In this document: positions 25,943-35,980 of the stretch, piece by piece | Numbering within the stretch: the stretch's first letter is position 1 | How the letters are laid out: each line of letters opens with the position of its first letter | Source of the DNA: Gayadomonas joobiniege G7 | Lineage (GTDB): Bacteria; Pseudomonadota; Gammaproteobacteria; Enterobacterales; Alteromonadaceae | Length of the DNA stretch: 64,000 bases | Assembly (NCBI RefSeq): GCF_000300815.1 | Contig: NZ_AMRX01000007.1 | Coordinates: forward strand, 496,001 to 560,000 | Direction: 5' to 3' | Notes under the pieces: model-generated | Told to the model about the DNA's origin: nothing | What the model saw: only the letters and a program-made list of their open reading frames with translations | The model's database searches: none | Position numbers and translations under genes: made by a program

Positions 25943-26324
25943 GTTTAACCACCGGATATTTGTTTTTTTGCCAACAATCAAATCCCCCGGCTAAGCTGAA
26001 TACCCGGCTAAAACCCATTCGTTGCATTTGCTCCGTGGCTAACACTGAACGACCATCTGACTTACAATATAAACAAATTTGTTGCTCGTATAAAGAATTT
26101 AGCTTATCCGTTAGTGTTTGACCTTGCCCAAGCTGGGCAATTTTAAATTCTAACAAACCGCGGTCAATGAAATGCGCACCTTCTATATAACCCGCCTTGA
26201 GTTCGGTCGCTGAACGTATGTCTATTAAAAGAAAATCGGCTTTATTCTCTGCCAGCTCGGCACAAGTTATAGAGGGTATTTGGAGTCGAACGTCAGCGAC
26301 CAGTTGAGCTGCAGTGAATGGCAT
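25935..26324 (-). CDS. Rhodanese-domain protein (single domain sulfurtransferase)
   Basis: The 129-residue protein is one rhodanese domain. It has substrate-domain blocks LLIDIRSATELKAGYIEGAHFI and the active-site loop ICLYCKSDGRS with nucleophilic Cys, ending in VFSLAGGFDCWQ. It would accept sulfane sulfur brought by the YeeE/YedE pair. I start at ATG 26324 (MPFTAAQLV) because GAGGA is 8 bases upstream. A longer open frame extends to 26684, but that part reads through the terminator and antiparallel to rplQ sequence and is not coding. The rplQ terminator lies just upstream, so this unit needs its own promoter in 26325-26442. Confidence 0.88.
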   Translation of the reverse strand: MPFTAAQLVADVRLQIPSITCAELAENKADFLLIDIRSATELKAGYIEGAHFIDRGLLEFKIAQLGQGQTLTDKLNSLYEQQICLYCKSDGRSVLATEQMQRMGFSRVFSLAGGFDCWQKNKYPVVKHD

Positions 26325-26442
26325 AAAAACATTCCTCAAGATTGCCTGTTGGGTTATAGATTTTTTATATAAGTTATATGTGCTAGCTATATTAAAAAAA
26401 GCAGGATAAAGATGCAATACAATGAGGGGGAGTATTTCAGGT

Positions 26443-26471
26443 AAAAAAAAAGCGCCCTGGGGCGCTTTTTT
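26443..26471 (-). terminator. Rho-independent terminator of the alpha operon (after rplQ)
   Basis: The stem AGCGCC/GGCGCT with CTGG loop is flanked by an A run and a T run (26443-26450 and 26466-26471). It sits 14 bases after the rplQ stop and gives a T run on the minus strand, ending the long ribosomal protein transcript. Confidence 0.9.
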
Positions 26472-26484
26472 ATTCAGCAAAAAT

Positions 26485-26883
26485 TTATTCTGCTGCTTCT
26501 GTAGCTTCTTCTTCGACTTCAACCTCTGGTCGATCAACCAGCTCGATGTAAGCCATAGGCGCGTTGTCGCCTGCACGGAAACCACATTTAAGAATACGAG
26601 TATAACCACCTGGGCGTTCTTGGTAACGAGGACCAATTTCGCTGAATAGTTTACCAACAACTTCTTTATCACGGGTACGTGCAAACGCCAAACGACGGTT
26701 CGCTACGCTATCTTTTTTAGCTAAAGTGATCAGCGGCTCGATAACACGACGCAATTCTTTCGCTTTAGGCAAAGTTGTTTTAATCACTTCATGGCGAACT
26801 AAAGATCCGGCCATGTTGCTGAACATTGCACTGCGATGACTGCTGTTTCGATTAAGCTGACGTCCACTTTTACGATGACGCAT
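26485..26883 (-). CDS. rplQ: 50S ribosomal protein L17
   Basis: Last gene of the alpha operon, 132 residues. It begins [23 protein letters not shown] and contains [23 protein letters not shown] and [22 protein letters not shown], as in E. coli L17, followed by a short acidic tail ([12 protein letters not shown]). L17 binds 23S rRNA domains near the exit tunnel. It lies 37 bases after rpoA. Confidence 0.98.
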   Translation of the reverse strand: MRHRKSGRQLNRNSSHRSAMFSNMAGSLVRHEVIKTTLPKAKELRRVIEPLITLAKKDSVANRRLAFARTRDKEVVGKLFSEIGPRYQERPGGYTRILKCGFRAGDNAPMAYIELVDRPEVEVEEEATEAAE

Positions 26884-26920
26884 AATGCTTTCCTTCTACC
26901 AATATCTATGTAGAAACGGT

Positions 26921-27910
26921 TTAGTCTTTTTCAGCGATGCTGGCCGGTGGCCAGTTTTCTAATCTCATACCTAAAGACAGGCCACGTGAGGCCAATACGT
27001 CTTTAATCTCAGTAAGAGATTTTTTACCAAGGTTAGGTGTTTTAAGCAACTCAACCTCAGTACGCTGAACAAGATCACCAATGTATTGGATCTGCTCTGC
27101 TTTTAAGCAGTTAGCAGAACGTACAGTTAATTCAAGATCGTCAACTGGTCTTAACAGTATAGGATCAAATTCTGGTTTTTCCTCTTTACGTTCTGGCTCA
27201 GAAACATCACGTAATTCAACGAATGCATCCAACTGTTCTGCCAAAATCGTAGCCGCCCGACGAATTGCTTCTTCTGGCTCAAGGGTACCATTTGTTTCCA
27301 TGTCTATGACCAATTTATCAAGGTCAGTACGCTGTTCAACTCGAGCAGATTCGACTGCATAAGCAATACGCTCTACTGGGCTGTATGACGCATCAACCAA
27401 TAAACGACCAATTGGACGATCATCTTCTTCAGAGGAACGACGCGCTGAAGCCGGAATATAACCACGTCCTTTTTCAACTTTGATGCGCATGTTTAATTCT
27501 GCATCACCAGTTAAGTTGCAAATAACGTGATCCGGATTCGTGATTTCAACATCACCATCGTGAGTGATATCAGCTGCAGTGACAGGGCCTGCACCTTTTT
27601 TTGTTAAGGTTAATGTCGCTTCGCTTTTTTCTTCGAGGCGAACAGCTAACCCTTTGAGATTTAATAAAATCTCAATGACGTCCTCTCGTACCCCTTCTTT
27701 GGTGCTGTATTCGTGCAACACGCCGTCGATTTCGACTTCAGTGACAGCAGCACCAGGCATAGAAGACAATAAAATACGTCGTAACGCATTTCCTAAAGTA
27801 TGACCAAAACCGCGTTCCATCGGCTCAAGGGTCACTTTTGCACGAAAAGGACCAAGACTTTCGATATCGACCAATCTCGGCTTAAGGAACTCAGTAACAG
27901 AACCCTGCAT
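26921..27910 (-). CDS. rpoA: DNA-directed RNA polymerase subunit alpha
   Basis: The 329-residue subunit nucleates polymerase assembly. The N-terminal domain (about 1-235) carries [27 protein letters not shown] linker leads to the C-terminal domain (about 248-329), whose [54 protein letters not shown] helices bind UP elements and activators. The length equals E. coli alpha. It sits between rpsD and rplQ, the standard position in the alpha operon. Confidence 0.98.
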   Translation of the reverse strand: MQGSVTEFLKPRLVDIESLGPFRAKVTLEPMERGFGHTLGNALRRILLSSMPGAAVTEVEIDGVLHEYSTKEGVREDVIEILLNLKGLAVRLEEKSEATLTLTKKGAGPVTAADITHDGDVEITNPDHVICNLTGDAELNMRIKVEKGRGYIPASARRSSEEDDRPIGRLLVDASYSPVERIAYAVESARVEQRTDLDKLVIDMETNGTLEPEEAIRRAATILAEQLDAFVELRDVSEPERKEEKPEFDPILLRPVDDLELTVRSANCLKAEQIQYIGDLVQRTEVELLKTPNLGKKSLTEIKDVLASRGLSLGMRLENWPPASIAEKD

Positions 27911-27934
27911 CGTTTCCTCTCTATTTTATTAACT

Positions 27935-28555
27935 TTACTTAGAGTAAAGCTCTACAATTAGCTGTTCGTTAATATCTGCAGATAAATCAGTACGCTCAGG
28001 CAAACGCTTGAATACGCCTTCTTTTTTCTCTGCATCTACTTCGACCCAAGTCGGCTTTTCACGCTGACCAGCCAAGTCAAGGGCACTTGCAATACGTGCT
28101 TGCTTTTTGGCTTTTTCGCGAACCGCAACAACATCTTCTGGTTTAACAGAAAATGAAGGGATATTAACAACTTGACCGTTAACAGTGATAGCCTTGTGGC
28201 TCACTAACTGTCGAGCTTCTGCACGAGTTGAAGCATAACCCATGCGGTAAACTACGTTATCTAGGCGTTTTTCTAAAAGGTTTAACAAGTTTTCACCGGT
28301 ATTACCTTTTAAACGCGCAGCTTCTTTATAATAGTTACGGAATTGCTTTTCTAATACACCGTAAATACGACGTACTTTTTGCTTTTCACGTAACTGTAAA
28401 CCGTAGTCAGATAAACGACCACGACGTGCACCGTGTTGACCTGGTGCAGTTTCGATATTACATTTTGAATCAATAGCTCTTACGCCGCTTTTTAGAAACA
28501 GATCTGTTCCTTCACGACGACTGAGCTTGAGTTTTGGCCCCATGTATCTTGCCAT
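27935..28555 (-). CDS. rpsD: 30S ribosomal protein S4
   Basis: This 206-residue primary 16S rRNA-binding protein has the S4 RNA-binding domain [38 protein letters not shown] in the C-terminal half. In gammaproteobacteria S4 is also the translational repressor of the alpha operon, and the corresponding mRNA target is recognised before rpsM in this window. The N-terminus [20 protein letters not shown] matches the family. Confidence 0.98.
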   Translation of the reverse strand: MARYMGPKLKLSRREGTDLFLKSGVRAIDSKCNIETAPGQHGARRGRLSDYGLQLREKQKVRRIYGVLEKQFRNYYKEAARLKGNTGENLLNLLEKRLDNVVYRMGYASTRAEARQLVSHKAITVNGQVVNIPSFSVKPEDVVAVREKAKKQARIASALDLAGQREKPTWVEVDAEKKEGVFKRLPERTDLSADINEQLIVELYSK

Positions 28556-28583
28556 CTTCTTTCTCCAGTATCAGAGGAACAAA

Positions 28584-28976
28584 TTAAACGCGACGTTTTT
28601 TCGGTGGACGACAGCCATTATGTGGAATCGGCGTGACGTCAGTAATGTTTGTAATTTTAAATCCTGTTGCATTTAATGCACGGATCGCAGACTCACGGCC
28701 TGGACCTGGACCATTTACAAACACTTCCAGATTCTTTAAACCATACTCTTGCGCTGCAACGCCTGCGCGCTCAGCTGCAACCTGGGCTGCAAATGGAGTA
28801 GACTTACGAGAACCGCGGAAACCCGAACCACCAGAAGTTGCCCAAGAAAGTGCATTTCCCTGACGGTCAGTAATCGTTACAATTGTGTTATTAAAAGAAG
28901 CATGGATATGAGCCATACCATCTGCGACTTGACGTTTTGCGCGCTTACGCGTGCTACGTGCTGGAGCTTTAGCCAT
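28584..28976 (-). CDS. rpsK: 30S ribosomal protein S11
   Basis: This 130-residue platform protein of the small subunit shows [52 protein letters not shown] and the C-terminal [18 protein letters not shown] block, which touches the mRNA exit channel. It lies between rpsM and rpsD with 15- and 28-base gaps. Confidence 0.98.
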   Translation of the reverse strand: MAKAPARSTRKRAKRQVADGMAHIHASFNNTIVTITDRQGNALSWATSGGSGFRGSRKSTPFAAQVAAERAGVAAQEYGLKNLEVFVNGPGPGRESAIRALNATGFKITNITDVTPIPHNGCRPPKKRRV

Positions 28977-28991
28977 TATTCACTCTCCTAC

Positions 28992-29348
28992 TTATTTCTT
29001 AATAGGTTTACGAGGACCTTTACGCGTACGCGCGTTAGTCTTCGTTCTTTGACCGCGAACAGGCAAGCTACGACGATGGCGAAAGCCTCGGAAACAACCG
29101 AGATCCATCAAGCGCTTGATATTCATAGATACTTCACGACGTAAGTCACCCTCAACGGTGAACTTTGCAACCTCTTCACGAAGCAGGTCCAGCTGAGATT
29201 CATCTAAGTCTTTAATCTTAGTTGTCTCAGCAATACCAGATGCAGCACAAATAGCTTTTGCTCTGGTTTTGCCTACACCGTAGATTGATGTTAAACCAAT
29301 CACAGTGTGCTTGTGTAGAGGAATGTTAATGCCAGCTATACGGGCCAT
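28992..29348 (-). CDS. rpsM: 30S ribosomal protein S13
   Basis: First gene of the alpha operon, 118 residues, starting [33 protein letters not shown] and ending [21 protein letters not shown], the tail that reaches the P site. I use ATG 29348; an in-frame GTG at 29357 lies inside the Shine-Dalgarno region (GGAGTGCGTATA). The start region is part of the S4-regulated mRNA structure. Confidence 0.98.
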   Translation of the reverse strand: MARIAGINIPLHKHTVIGLTSIYGVGKTRAKAICAASGIAETTKIKDLDESQLDLLREEVAKFTVEGDLRREVSMNIKRLMDLGCFRGFRHRRSLPVRGQRTKTNARTRKGPRKPIKK

Positions 29349-29420
29349 TATACGCACTCCTAAATTTAGTTAGCCTCAGCCGAAAAGCCCGTAAGGATAC
29401 TCAAGCCGAGACTAGATTTC
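29325..29420 (-). promoter_or_regulatory. Alpha-operon ribosome binding site pseudoknot (S4 autoregulation target)
   Basis: On the minus strand the leader reads TTGAGTATCC...GGGCTTTTCGGC..., then GGAGTGCGTATAATGGCCCG. This closely resembles the known E. coli alpha-operon leader (TTGAGTATCCTG..CGGGCTTTTCAGC..GGAGTGC..TGGCCCG), the nested pseudoknot to which S4 binds. The element spans the end of the spc transcript and the first codons of rpsM, so S4 should trap the ribosome there. Confidence 0.85.
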
Positions 29421-29449
29421 AATAAAAAAGACGAGATTCGCCTAAATAA

Positions 29450-29566
29450 TTAACCTTGACGCTGTTTATGCTTAGGATCTGTAGAACAAATCACTCGCAC
29501 AACACCGTTTCGCTTAATAACTTTGCAATTACGGCAAATGGTTTTAACAGATGCACGAACTTTCAT
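29450..29566 (-). CDS. rpmJ: 50S ribosomal protein L36
   Basis: This 38-residue gene reads [20 protein letters not shown], then [18 protein letters not shown]. It carries the zinc ribbon (C11, C14, C27, H33), so it is the zinc-containing form. It is the last gene of the spc operon, between secY and rpsM, as in E. coli. Confidence 0.97.
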   Translation of the reverse strand: MKVRASVKTICRNCKVIKRNGVVRVICSTDPKHKQRQG

Positions 29567-29583
29567 TTTCCGACTCCGTTAAT

Positions 29584-29607
29584 GGCTATGGTTTATCGAC
29601 CATAGCC
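29584..29607 (-). other. Hairpin covering the secY stop codon
   Basis: A perfect 9-base inverted repeat (GGCTATGGT / ACCATAGCC, loop of 6) includes the last three codons and the stop of secY. There is no T run on either side, so it is not a terminator. It may act as an mRNA processing or stability element between secY and rpmJ. Confidence 0.6.
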
Positions 29608-30921
29608 CTTTAAGTTAGCCTTCTTCAGCACAGATTCATACTGGCTGGACATCAGGTGTGTTTGTACTTGTGCCATAAAGTCCATAATAACTACAACTAT
29701 GATAAGTAGAGAGGTTCCGCCAAAATAGAACTGAACATTCCAAAATACCATCATAAACTCAGGAACCAAGCACACAAAAGTAATATAAAGTGCACCAGCC
29801 AAAGTTAAGCGAGTCATTACTTTGTCTATGTATCTAGAGGTTTGTTCACCAGGGCGTATGCCTGGGATAAACGCACCAGATTTTTTCAGGTTATCAGCTG
29901 TTTCGCGTGGATTAAATACTAATGCTGTATAGAAGAAGCAGAAGAAAATAATCGCTGCTGCGTATAACATCATATACAAGGGTTGTCCGGGTGATAGCAC
30001 AACGGCTATTTGAGCAATTGCGTCGGCAAATGCACTGTCACTTTGGCCAAACCAAGTTGCGATGGTACTTGGAAACAACATGATACTTGATGCAAATATA
30101 GGGGGAATAACACCCGCCATATTAACTTTTAATGGTAAATGTGTGCTTTGCGCAGCAAACACCTTACGGCCCTGCTGGCGCTTAGCGTAGTTAACAACGA
30201 TACGTCGTTGGCCACGCTCCACAAACACTACAAAATAAGTCACTGCACAAACAATAATACCGATAATTAATAATAAAATAAGCGGTAATTCACCCTGTCG
30301 GGCTTGTTCAGCTGTTTGACCAATGGCAGTTGGCAAACCGGCAACGATACCCGCAAAGATAATCATTGAAATACCGTTCCCGATACCACGCTCAGTGATC
30401 TGCTCACCCAGCCACATGAGGAACATAGTCCCGGTAACCAAGCTCACAACAGCTGTGAAATAAAAAGTAAAGCCTGGATTAATGACCAAGCCTGGCACCA
30501 TATTGGGCAGGCTATTGGCTATAGTCGTGGACTGGGCAATGGCTAACAACAGGGTACCATACCTTGTGTACTGACTGATTTTTTTGCGCCCACTCTCCCC
30601 TTCTTTTTTCAATTCTTGAAAAGTCGGGTGAATATGCGTCATCAGCTGCATAATAATAGACGCAGTAATGTACGGCATAATACCAAGTGCTAGCACAGAC
30701 GCACGCTCAAGCGCACCACCTGAAAACATGTTAAACATTGCCAGCACAGTGTCTTTTTGTTGTTCGAACAACTGCGCAAGGACAGCAGGGTCAATGCCCG
30801 GAATTGGGACATATGAACCGGCGCGGAAAATAACCAGAGCACCTAATAAAAATAGGAGTCTGCGTTTAAGTTCCGATAAACCGCCTTGCGTGCTGTTAAA
30901 TTCCAGTCCTGGTTTAGCCAT
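29593..30921 (-). CDS. secY: Protein translocase subunit SecY
   Basis: The channel-forming subunit of the Sec translocon has 442 residues and ten predicted membrane helices. It shows the plug and lateral-gate region [12 protein letters not shown] and [26 protein letters not shown]. The cytoplasmic loop that contacts SecA and the ribosome includes [18 protein letters not shown], and [23 protein letters not shown] is also present. It sits in the spc operon between rplO and rpmJ, the standard order. Confidence 0.98.
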   Translation of the reverse strand: MAKPGLEFNSTQGGLSELKRRLLFLLGALVIFRAGSYVPIPGIDPAVLAQLFEQQKDTVLAMFNMFSGGALERASVLALGIMPYITASIIMQLMTHIHPTFQELKKEGESGRKKISQYTRYGTLLLAIAQSTTIANSLPNMVPGLVINPGFTFYFTAVVSLVTGTMFLMWLGEQITERGIGNGISMIIFAGIVAGLPTAIGQTAEQARQGELPLILLLIIGIIVCAVTYFVVFVERGQRRIVVNYAKRQQGRKVFAAQSTHLPLKVNMAGVIPPIFASSIMLFPSTIATWFGQSDSAFADAIAQIAVVLSPGQPLYMMLYAAAIIFFCFFYTALVFNPRETADNLKKSGAFIPGIRPGEQTSRYIDKVMTRLTLAGALYITFVCLVPEFMMVFWNVQFYFGGTSLLIIVVVIMDFMAQVQTHLMSSQYESVLKKANLKGYGR

Positions 30922-30928
30922 GGATCAA

Positions 30929-31363
30929 TTATTCCTCGATTTTACCGCCGGCAGCTTCGATTGCTTCACGTGCGCCTTTAGTTGCACCGATACCTTGAAC
31001 GGTTACAGCGCGGCTGATAGCACCTGATTTAACAATTTTAACTGCTTCAATATGCTTCTTCACCAAGCCAGCTGCTTTTAAAGAAAGCAAGCTTACTACG
31101 TCGCCGTCTACTTTAGCAATTTCAGATAAAGTAACTTGATCTGAAACCAGAGACTTGCGCGAAGTAAAGCCAAACTTAGGCAGACGACGCTGAATTGGCA
31201 TTTGACCGCCTTCGAACCCTGGCTTAACAGAACCACCTGAACGTGATTTCTGACCTTTGTGGCCGCGGCCACCAGTTTTGCCTAAACCAGAACCGATACC
31301 ACGACCGACACGTTTTTTGCTTGGTTTTGAACCAGGGGCAGGACTAAGTGTATTTAAATACAT
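30929..31363 (-). CDS. rplO: 50S ribosomal protein L15
   Basis: Of normal length (144 residues), it has the glycine/lysine-rich N-terminal extension [20 protein letters not shown], which penetrates 23S rRNA, and [18 protein letters not shown]. It is an early-to-late assembly protein. The gap to rpmD is 3 bases and to secY 7 bases. Confidence 0.98.
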   Translation of the reverse strand: MYLNTLSPAPGSKPSKKRVGRGIGSGLGKTGGRGHKGQKSRSGGSVKPGFEGGQMPIQRRLPKFGFTSRKSLVSDQVTLSEIAKVDGDVVSLLSLKAAGLVKKHIEAVKIVKSGAISRAVTVQGIGATKGAREAIEAAGGKIEE

Positions 31364-31366
31364 ATT

Positions 31367-31549
31367 TTAACCCTCCACCTTAACCATGTAATAAACTTGA
31401 TTAATCATACCGCGAACCGAAGGGGTATCTTCTAGTTCAACTGTATGATTGATTTTACGCAAACCTAAACCACGCAGTGTTGCTTTATGCTTAGGTAAAC
31501 GTCCGATAGAACTTTTGACTTGAGTCACTTTAACAGTTTTACCAGCCAT
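31367..31549 (-). CDS. rpmD: 50S ribosomal protein L30
   Basis: A 60-residue protein with [52 protein letters not shown] matching L30 end to end. It lies between rpsE and rplO with 5- and 3-base gaps. Confidence 0.97.
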   Translation of the reverse strand: MAGKTVKVTQVKSSIGRLPKHKATLRGLGLRKINHTVELEDTPSVRGMINQVYYMVKVEG

Positions 31550-31554
31550 ATTGT

Positions 31555-32061
31555 TTACCCCAGAATTTCTTCAACGCTCAGGCCACGCTTTTCAGCAACC
31601 TTTGCAGGCGACTTCATGTTAGCCAACGCGTTGATAGTTGCACGAACTACGTTGATTGGATTAGTTGAGCCGTAGCACTTTGACAGAACGTTTTGTACGC
31701 CTGCCACTTCCAGTACTGCACGCATTGCACCACCGGCAATGATACCTGTACCTTCAGATGCTGGCTGCATATATACTTTAGAACCAGAGTGACGCCCTTT
31801 AATAGGGTGCTGTAAAGTGTGACCTTTAAGATCAACAGTCACCAGGCTACGACGTGCTTGTTCCATTGCTTTTTGAATAGCAGCAGGAACTTCACGTGCT
31901 TTACCGTAACCGAAGCCAACGCGACCGTTACCATCACCAACTACAGTCAAAGCTGTGAAGCTGAAGATACGACCACCTTTAACCACTTTAGAAACGCGGT
32001 TAACTGCGATTAACTTTTCAGACAACTCTGGGTTGTTTTTAACTTCTGCATTATTAGCCAT
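31555..32061 (-). CDS. rpsE: 30S ribosomal protein S5
   Basis: This 168-residue small-subunit protein is involved in decoding fidelity and helicase activity at the mRNA entry. It has the double-stranded RNA-binding fold [42 protein letters not shown] and the spectinomycin-loop region KVVKGGR. The C-terminal [19 protein letters not shown] is typical. Confidence 0.98.
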   Translation of the reverse strand: MANNAEVKNNPELSEKLIAVNRVSKVVKGGRIFSFTALTVVGDGNGRVGFGYGKAREVPAAIQKAMEQARRSLVTVDLKGHTLQHPIKGRHSGSKVYMQPASEGTGIIAGGAMRAVLEVAGVQNVLSKCYGSTNPINVVRATINALANMKSPAKVAEKRGLSVEEILG

Positions 32062-32073
32062 TGTTTACTACCC

Positions 32074-32427
32074 TTAGAATTGAAGTCCAGCTTCACGAGC
32101 AGCGTCGGCAAGTGCCTGAACGCGGCCATGATATTGAAAACCGCTACGGTCAAAAGCAACTTTATTGATGCCTTTTTCAATTGCACGTTCTGCAATTGTT
32201 TTACCGATTAACTTAGCAGCTTCAACGTTGCCAGTGTATTTGATGCTTTCACGGATGGTCTTTTCTACTGTAGAAGCAGAAGCCAGTACCTCACCACCAT
32301 TAGACGCAATTAATTGCGCATAGATGTGGCGTGGAGTACGGTGAACGACCAATCTGTTTGCACCCAACTCTCTGATTTTTGCGCGTGCACGCGTAGCGCG
32401 ACGCAGACGAGATGCTTTTTTATCCAT
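32074..32427 (-). CDS. rplR: 50S ribosomal protein L18
   Basis: This 5S rRNA-binding protein of 117 residues has a basic N-terminus [21 protein letters not shown] and core [50 protein letters not shown], as in E. coli L18. Confidence 0.98.
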   Translation of the reverse strand: MDKKASRLRRATRARAKIRELGANRLVVHRTPRHIYAQLIASNGGEVLASASTVEKTIRESIKYTGNVEAAKLIGKTIAERAIEKGINKVAFDRSGFQYHGRVQALADAAREAGLQF

Positions 32428-32436
32428 CGTATTACC

Positions 32437-32970
32437 TTACTTCTTCTTAGCTTCTTTACGTAGAACGCGTTCATCAGCGTAACGAACACCTTTACCTTTA
32501 TAAGGCTCAGGCGGACGGTAAGCGCGGATTTTCGCAGCTACTTGACCAACCAGTTGTTTGTCAGCACCTTTTACCAGGATTTCAGTCTGGCTAGGCGTTT
32601 CAATTGTAATGCCTTCTGGCACTTCAAAATTCACTGGGTGAGAAAAACCTAAAGTCAGATTTAACACTTTGCCTTTTGCAGCGGCACGATAACCAACACC
32701 GATTAATTGCAATTTGCGCTCAAAACCTTTGCTAACACCAACAACTAAGTTGTTAATAATCGCACGAGCAGTACCCGTTTGAGCACCAGCGTCGTCAAAA
32801 CCATCACGTGGTAATGTGCGCAAAGTGTTATCTTCTTGTACCAGTTCAACAGCTGGGTTAATTGCAACGCTCAGTTGACCGTTACCACCTTTAACTGTTA
32901 CTTCCTGACCTGCAATCTTTACTTCAACGCCTGCAGGAATTGCGATAGGAGACTTACCTACTCGAGACAT
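32437..32970 (-). CDS. rplF: 50S ribosomal protein L6
   Basis: A 177-residue protein near the sarcin-ricin loop. It starts [30 protein letters not shown] and ends [32 protein letters not shown], the conserved L6 rRNA-binding C-terminus. It lies between rpsH and rplR. Confidence 0.98.
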   Translation of the reverse strand: MSRVGKSPIAIPAGVEVKIAGQEVTVKGGNGQLSVAINPAVELVQEDNTLRTLPRDGFDDAGAQTGTARAIINNLVVGVSKGFERKLQLIGVGYRAAAKGKVLNLTLGFSHPVNFEVPEGITIETPSQTEILVKGADKQLVGQVAAKIRAYRPPEPYKGKGVRYADERVLRKEAKKK

Positions 32971-32981
32971 TTTTATTCTCC

Positions 32982-33374
32982 TTACGCTACGTAACCGATG
33001 ACTTCGCCACCCATGCCTGCTTTACGCGCAGCACGATCTGACATAATGCCTTTAGAAGTAGAGACAATAGCAACACCCAAGCCACCCATTACTTTAGGCA
33101 AGTCACCTGCCTTTTTGTAAATGCGCAGGCCAGGACGGCTTACTCGAGAAATTGACTCTATAACTTCTTTGCCATTGAAGTACTTTAAAGTAACTTCAAG
33201 TTCTTTTTTGACATCACCAGTCACAGCATAATTTTCAATATAACCTTCAGCTTTTAAAACTTCAGCAATAGATGCTTTCAGTTTTGATGAAGGCATGGTC
33301 ACCGACACTTTACGTGCAGACTGACCATTACGAATGCGGGTGAACATATCCGCGATTGGATCTTGCATGCTCAT
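32982..33374 (-). CDS. rpsH: 30S ribosomal protein S8
   Basis: A 130-residue protein with [19 protein letters not shown] and the C-terminal [25 protein letters not shown] rRNA-binding motif. In E. coli S8 is the translational repressor of the spc operon acting near the rplE start. The same gene order makes that likely here, but I did not verify the mRNA target. Confidence 0.98.
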   Translation of the reverse strand: MSMQDPIADMFTRIRNGQSARKVSVTMPSSKLKASIAEVLKAEGYIENYAVTGDVKKELEVTLKYFNGKEVIESISRVSRPGLRIYKKAGDLPKVMGGLGVAIVSTSKGIMSDRAARKAGMGGEVIGYVA

Positions 33375-33400
33375 AATTCGATACTCCAGTCTGTAGCCGC

Positions 33401-33706
33401 TTACCAGCTTGCTTTTCTTAGTCCAGGGATTTCACCACGCATGCACGCTTCACGCAATTTAATACGGCTTAAGCCGAATTTGCGAAGGTAGCCATGCGGA
33501 CGACCAGTTACGTTACAGCGGTTACGCTGACGTGAACGACTTGAATCACGTGGTAGGGTTTGCAGCTGCAGTACAGCTTCCCAGCGCTCTTCTTCTGAAG
33601 TATTTACGTCGTTTATAGTCGCTTTCAACGCAGCACGTTTGTCTGCGTATTTGTCGACTAATTTTGCACGTTTTGCTTCACGCGCTTTCATTGATTGTTT
33701 AGCCAT
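33401..33706 (-). CDS. rpsN: 30S ribosomal protein S14
   Basis: This 101-residue long-form S14 lacks the CxxC zinc motif (only the isolated Cys in [10 protein letters not shown] and EACMRG remain), so it is the zinc-independent type. It starts [20 protein letters not shown]. The open frame extends further upstream to 33889, but that part is not family sequence and overlaps rplE. ATG 33706 sits 10 bases after the rplE stop. Confidence 0.97.
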   Translation of the reverse strand: MAKQSMKAREAKRAKLVDKYADKRAALKATINDVNTSEEERWEAVLQLQTLPRDSSRSRQRNRCNVTGRPHGYLRKFGLSRIKLREACMRGEIPGLRKASW

Positions 33707-33716
33707 AACTCTACAC

Positions 33717-34253
33717 CTATTTCTTGAACGGGAAGTTAAAAGCAGCCAGCAATGCACGACCTTCCTCGTCAGAAGCAGCAGTGGTAGTGATAGTAATATC
33801 CATACCGCGTACTTTATCGACTTTATCGTAGTCGATTTCTGGGAAGATAATTTGCTCGCGTACACCCATGCTGTAATTACCGCGACCATCTAATTTAGAT
33901 GGTAAACCACGGAAGTCACGGATACGTGGAATTGCAATGGAAATTAAACGTTCTAAGAATTCCCACATACGCTCGCCACGTAGAGTTACTTTACAACCAA
34001 TTGGATAACCTTCACGGATTTTAAAGCCTGCTACAGACTTACGAGCTTTACAAACTACTGGTTTTTGACCAGCAATAGCAGTTAAGTCGCCTACTGCGAA
34101 CTCAATAGCTTTTTTATCTGCAATCGCTTCGCCGACACCCATATTCAGGGTAATCTTTTCTATCCGAGGGACTTGCATGATACTTTTGTAACCGAACTGT
34201 TTGGTCAATTCAGCAACAACTGTATCTTTGTATAAATCATGCAGTTTCGCCAT
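33717..34253 (-). CDS. rplE: 50S ribosomal protein L5
   Basis: A 178-residue 5S rRNA-binding protein of the central protuberance, with [30 protein letters not shown] and [33 protein letters not shown]. In gammaproteobacteria the start region of rplE is the usual S8 regulatory site. The upstream gap to rplX is 20 bases. Confidence 0.98.
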   Translation of the reverse strand: MAKLHDLYKDTVVAELTKQFGYKSIMQVPRIEKITLNMGVGEAIADKKAIEFAVGDLTAIAGQKPVVCKARKSVAGFKIREGYPIGCKVTLRGERMWEFLERLISIAIPRIRDFRGLPSKLDGRGNYSMGVREQIIFPEIDYDKVDKVRGMDITITTTAASDEEGRALLAAFNFPFKK

Positions 34254-34273
34254 CGTTACACTCCAAACAAAAT

Positions 34274-34588
34274 TTAGATTGTTTCGTTGTTAGACTTAAA
34301 GAAACGAACTTTCTTACCGTCTTCTACACGAAAACCAACGCGATCAGCTTTGCCCGTTGCCGGGTTAACAATCGCTACGTTAGATACATGCAGTGGTGCT
34401 TCTTGGTCTTGTAAGCCACCTTGCTCCCCAGTTTGAGGATTAGGGCGAACGGCTTTCTTAACCATGTTAATGCCTTCCACTACAACTTTATCGTCACCGG
34501 TTAAAACACGCACAACTTTACCAGTTTTGCCTTTGTCTTTACCTGCAATGACGATCACTTCATCATTACTACGGATCTTTGCTGCCAT
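34274..34588 (-). CDS. rplX: 50S ribosomal protein L24
   Basis: A 104-residue assembly initiator protein with a KOW motif, [23 protein letters not shown]. Two ATGs are adjacent; I use the second (34588), giving MAAKIRSND as in E. coli, with AAGGAG six bases upstream. Confidence 0.97.
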   Translation of the reverse strand: MAAKIRSNDEVIVIAGKDKGKTGKVVRVLTGDDKVVVEGINMVKKAVRPNPQTGEQGGLQDQEAPLHVSNVAIVNPATGKADRVGFRVEDGKKVRFFKSNNETI

Positions 34589-34598
34589 CATAAGCTCC

Positions 34599-34967
34599 TT
34601 ATAAAACTTCTGGCGCCAGAGAAACGATTTTCATGAACTTTTCTGTTCTAAGTTCACGCGTTACTGGACCAAAGATACGAGTACCGATTGGCGCATGCTG
34701 AGTGTTCAATAGAACGGCAGCATTGCCGTCGAAACGGATCAAAGAACCGTCTTGGCGACGAACGCCTTTTCTGGTGCGAACGACCACCGCATTGTAAACG
34801 TCACCTTTTTTAACCTTACCGCGAGGATTTGCTTCCTTAACAGTAATTTTAATGATGTCGCCTATACCTGCATAACGGCGGTGCGAACCACCCAGAACCT
34901 TGATACATTGAACGCTACGAGCCCCGCTGTTATCAGCGACGTCTAGCATTGTTTGCATTTGGATCAT
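34599..34967 (-). CDS. rplN: 50S ribosomal protein L14
   Basis: This is the first gene of the spc operon. The 122-residue protein matches L14 with [41 protein letters not shown] and a C-terminal [23 protein letters not shown]. It contacts 23S rRNA and helps form an intersubunit bridge. Its own promoter is seen just upstream. Confidence 0.98.
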   Translation of the reverse strand: MIQMQTMLDVADNSGARSVQCIKVLGGSHRRYAGIGDIIKITVKEANPRGKVKKGDVYNAVVVRTRKGVRRQDGSLIRFDGNAAVLLNTQHAPIGTRIFGPVTRELRTEKFMKIVSLAPEVL

Positions 34968-35028
34968 TTCGTGCTCCGCTTTACTAATAAATACCTAATA
35001 AAGGTCTGGCTGCCCTTAAGGGCGCGGC

Positions 35029-35037
35029 ATTATACCA
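35029..35037 (-). promoter_or_regulatory. spc operon promoter (extended -10)
   Basis: On the minus strand TGGTATAATGCCGCGCCC has a perfect TATAAT with TG one base upstream (extended -10) and a GC-rich discriminator, a feature of stringently controlled ribosomal promoters. It lies about 65 bases before the rplN start, after the terminator that closes the S10 unit. No good -35 is visible, as expected for an extended -10. Confidence 0.75.
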
Positions 35038-35059
35038 CAACTAATCTATTTTCATAGAT

Positions 35060-35095
35060 AAAAAAATGATCGAACCCAAAAAAGGCTCGATCATT
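35060..35095 (-). terminator. Terminator at the S10/spc boundary
   Basis: On the minus strand, an imperfect 12-base stem (AATGATCGAGCC / GGTTCGATCATT, one G-U pair) is followed by a run of about 7 T. It lies 30 bases after the rpsQ stop and before the spc promoter, so it probably ends, or attenuates, S10 operon transcription. Confidence 0.85.
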
Positions 35096-35124
35096 TCAAT
35101 TTATTTTACAGCTTATTGAATGAA

Positions 35125-35376
35125 TTAAGCTTTTTCGACAACTTCAACCAAAGTCCAAGATTTTTTCTTAGACAAAGGTCGACATTCGCGAATAGTCACT
35201 AAATCACCCATGCTGCAAGAATTTGACTCATCGTGCGCGTGGATCTTAGTGGTGCGACGGATAAATTTACCGTAGATTGGGTGTTTTACAAAACGCTCAA
35301 TCGCTACAACAATAGACTTATCCATTTTGTCGCTGATAACACGCCCTTGAAGCGTACGTACTTTAGTTTCGCTCAT
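35125..35376 (-). CDS. rpsQ: 30S ribosomal protein S17
   Basis: The last gene of the S10 operon encodes 83 residues with [42 protein letters not shown] and [20 protein letters not shown], the OB-fold rRNA-binding protein S17. A terminator follows. Confidence 0.98.
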   Translation of the reverse strand: MSETKVRTLQGRVISDKMDKSIVVAIERFVKHPIYGKFIRRTTKIHAHDESNSCSMGDLVTIRECRPLSKKKSWTLVEVVEKA

Positions 35377-35567
35377 TACGCACCTGCCTTGCTATTTAAC
35401 ACAGTTTTTACACGTGCAATATTACGACGAACTTGCTTCAGCAAATGAGTTTGCGAAAGTTGGCCTGTATTTTTTTGCATGCGCAAATTAAATTGCTCAC
35501 GTAAAAGTTCAAGCAACTCAGCTTTCAATTCTTCAACTGATTTGTCTTTTAATTCGTTCGCGTTCAT
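35376..35567 (-). CDS. rpmC: 50S ribosomal protein L29
   Basis: A 63-residue helical protein, [31 protein letters not shown], at the tunnel exit near the signal recognition particle site. Its stop overlaps the rpsQ start by one base, and its ATG overlaps the rplP stop by one base. Confidence 0.97.
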   Translation of the reverse strand: MNANELKDKSVEELKAELLELLREQFNLRMQKNTGQLSQTHLLKQVRRNIARVKTVLNSKAGA

Positions 35568-35980
35568 TACATCACCGTCCGAGTTACAAAGGTTGTTTTA
35601 AATGGTAACTTTGCAGCTGCCAATGCAAAAGCTTCTCGCGCTAATGGCTCTGGTACACCGTCCATTTCGTATAAAACACGACCTGGCTGGATTTGGCAAA
35701 CCCAGTATTCAACGCTACCTTTACCTTTACCCATACGAACTTCAAGCGGCTTTTTGGTAATTGGTTTATCCGGGAAAACACGGATCCAAATTTTACCTTG
35801 ACGCTTAACGTGACGAGTCATGGCACGACGTGCAGCTTCAATCTGACGCGCAGTCATACGACCACGCTCAGTTGCTTTTAAGCCAAAGCTACCGAAGCTT
35901 ACTTTATTACCGCTGTTAGCAACACCGCGGTTACGCAACTTAAACTGCTTGCGAAACTTGGTTCTTTTTGGCTGTAACAT
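35567..35980 (-). CDS. rplP: 50S ribosomal protein L16
   Basis: A 137-residue protein at the A-site and 5S region, with [34 protein letters not shown] and [26 protein letters not shown]. It overlaps rpsC and rpmC by one base each, showing translational coupling. Confidence 0.98.
   Translation of the reverse strand: MLQPKRTKFRKQFKLRNRGVANSGNKVSFGSFGLKATERGRMTARQIEAARRAMTRHVKRQGKIWIRVFPDKPITKKPLEVRMGKGKGSVEYWVCQIQPGRVLYEMDGVPEPLAREAFALAAAKLPFKTTFVTRTVM

Noticed and set aside
26325-26684. Upstream extension of the rhodanese frame
   Set aside because: It overlaps rplQ and its terminator in another frame, and a good ribosome binding site sits before ATG 26324.
33707-33889. N-terminal extension of rpsN
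   Set aside because: It overlaps rplE in another frame and is absent from S14 proteins.
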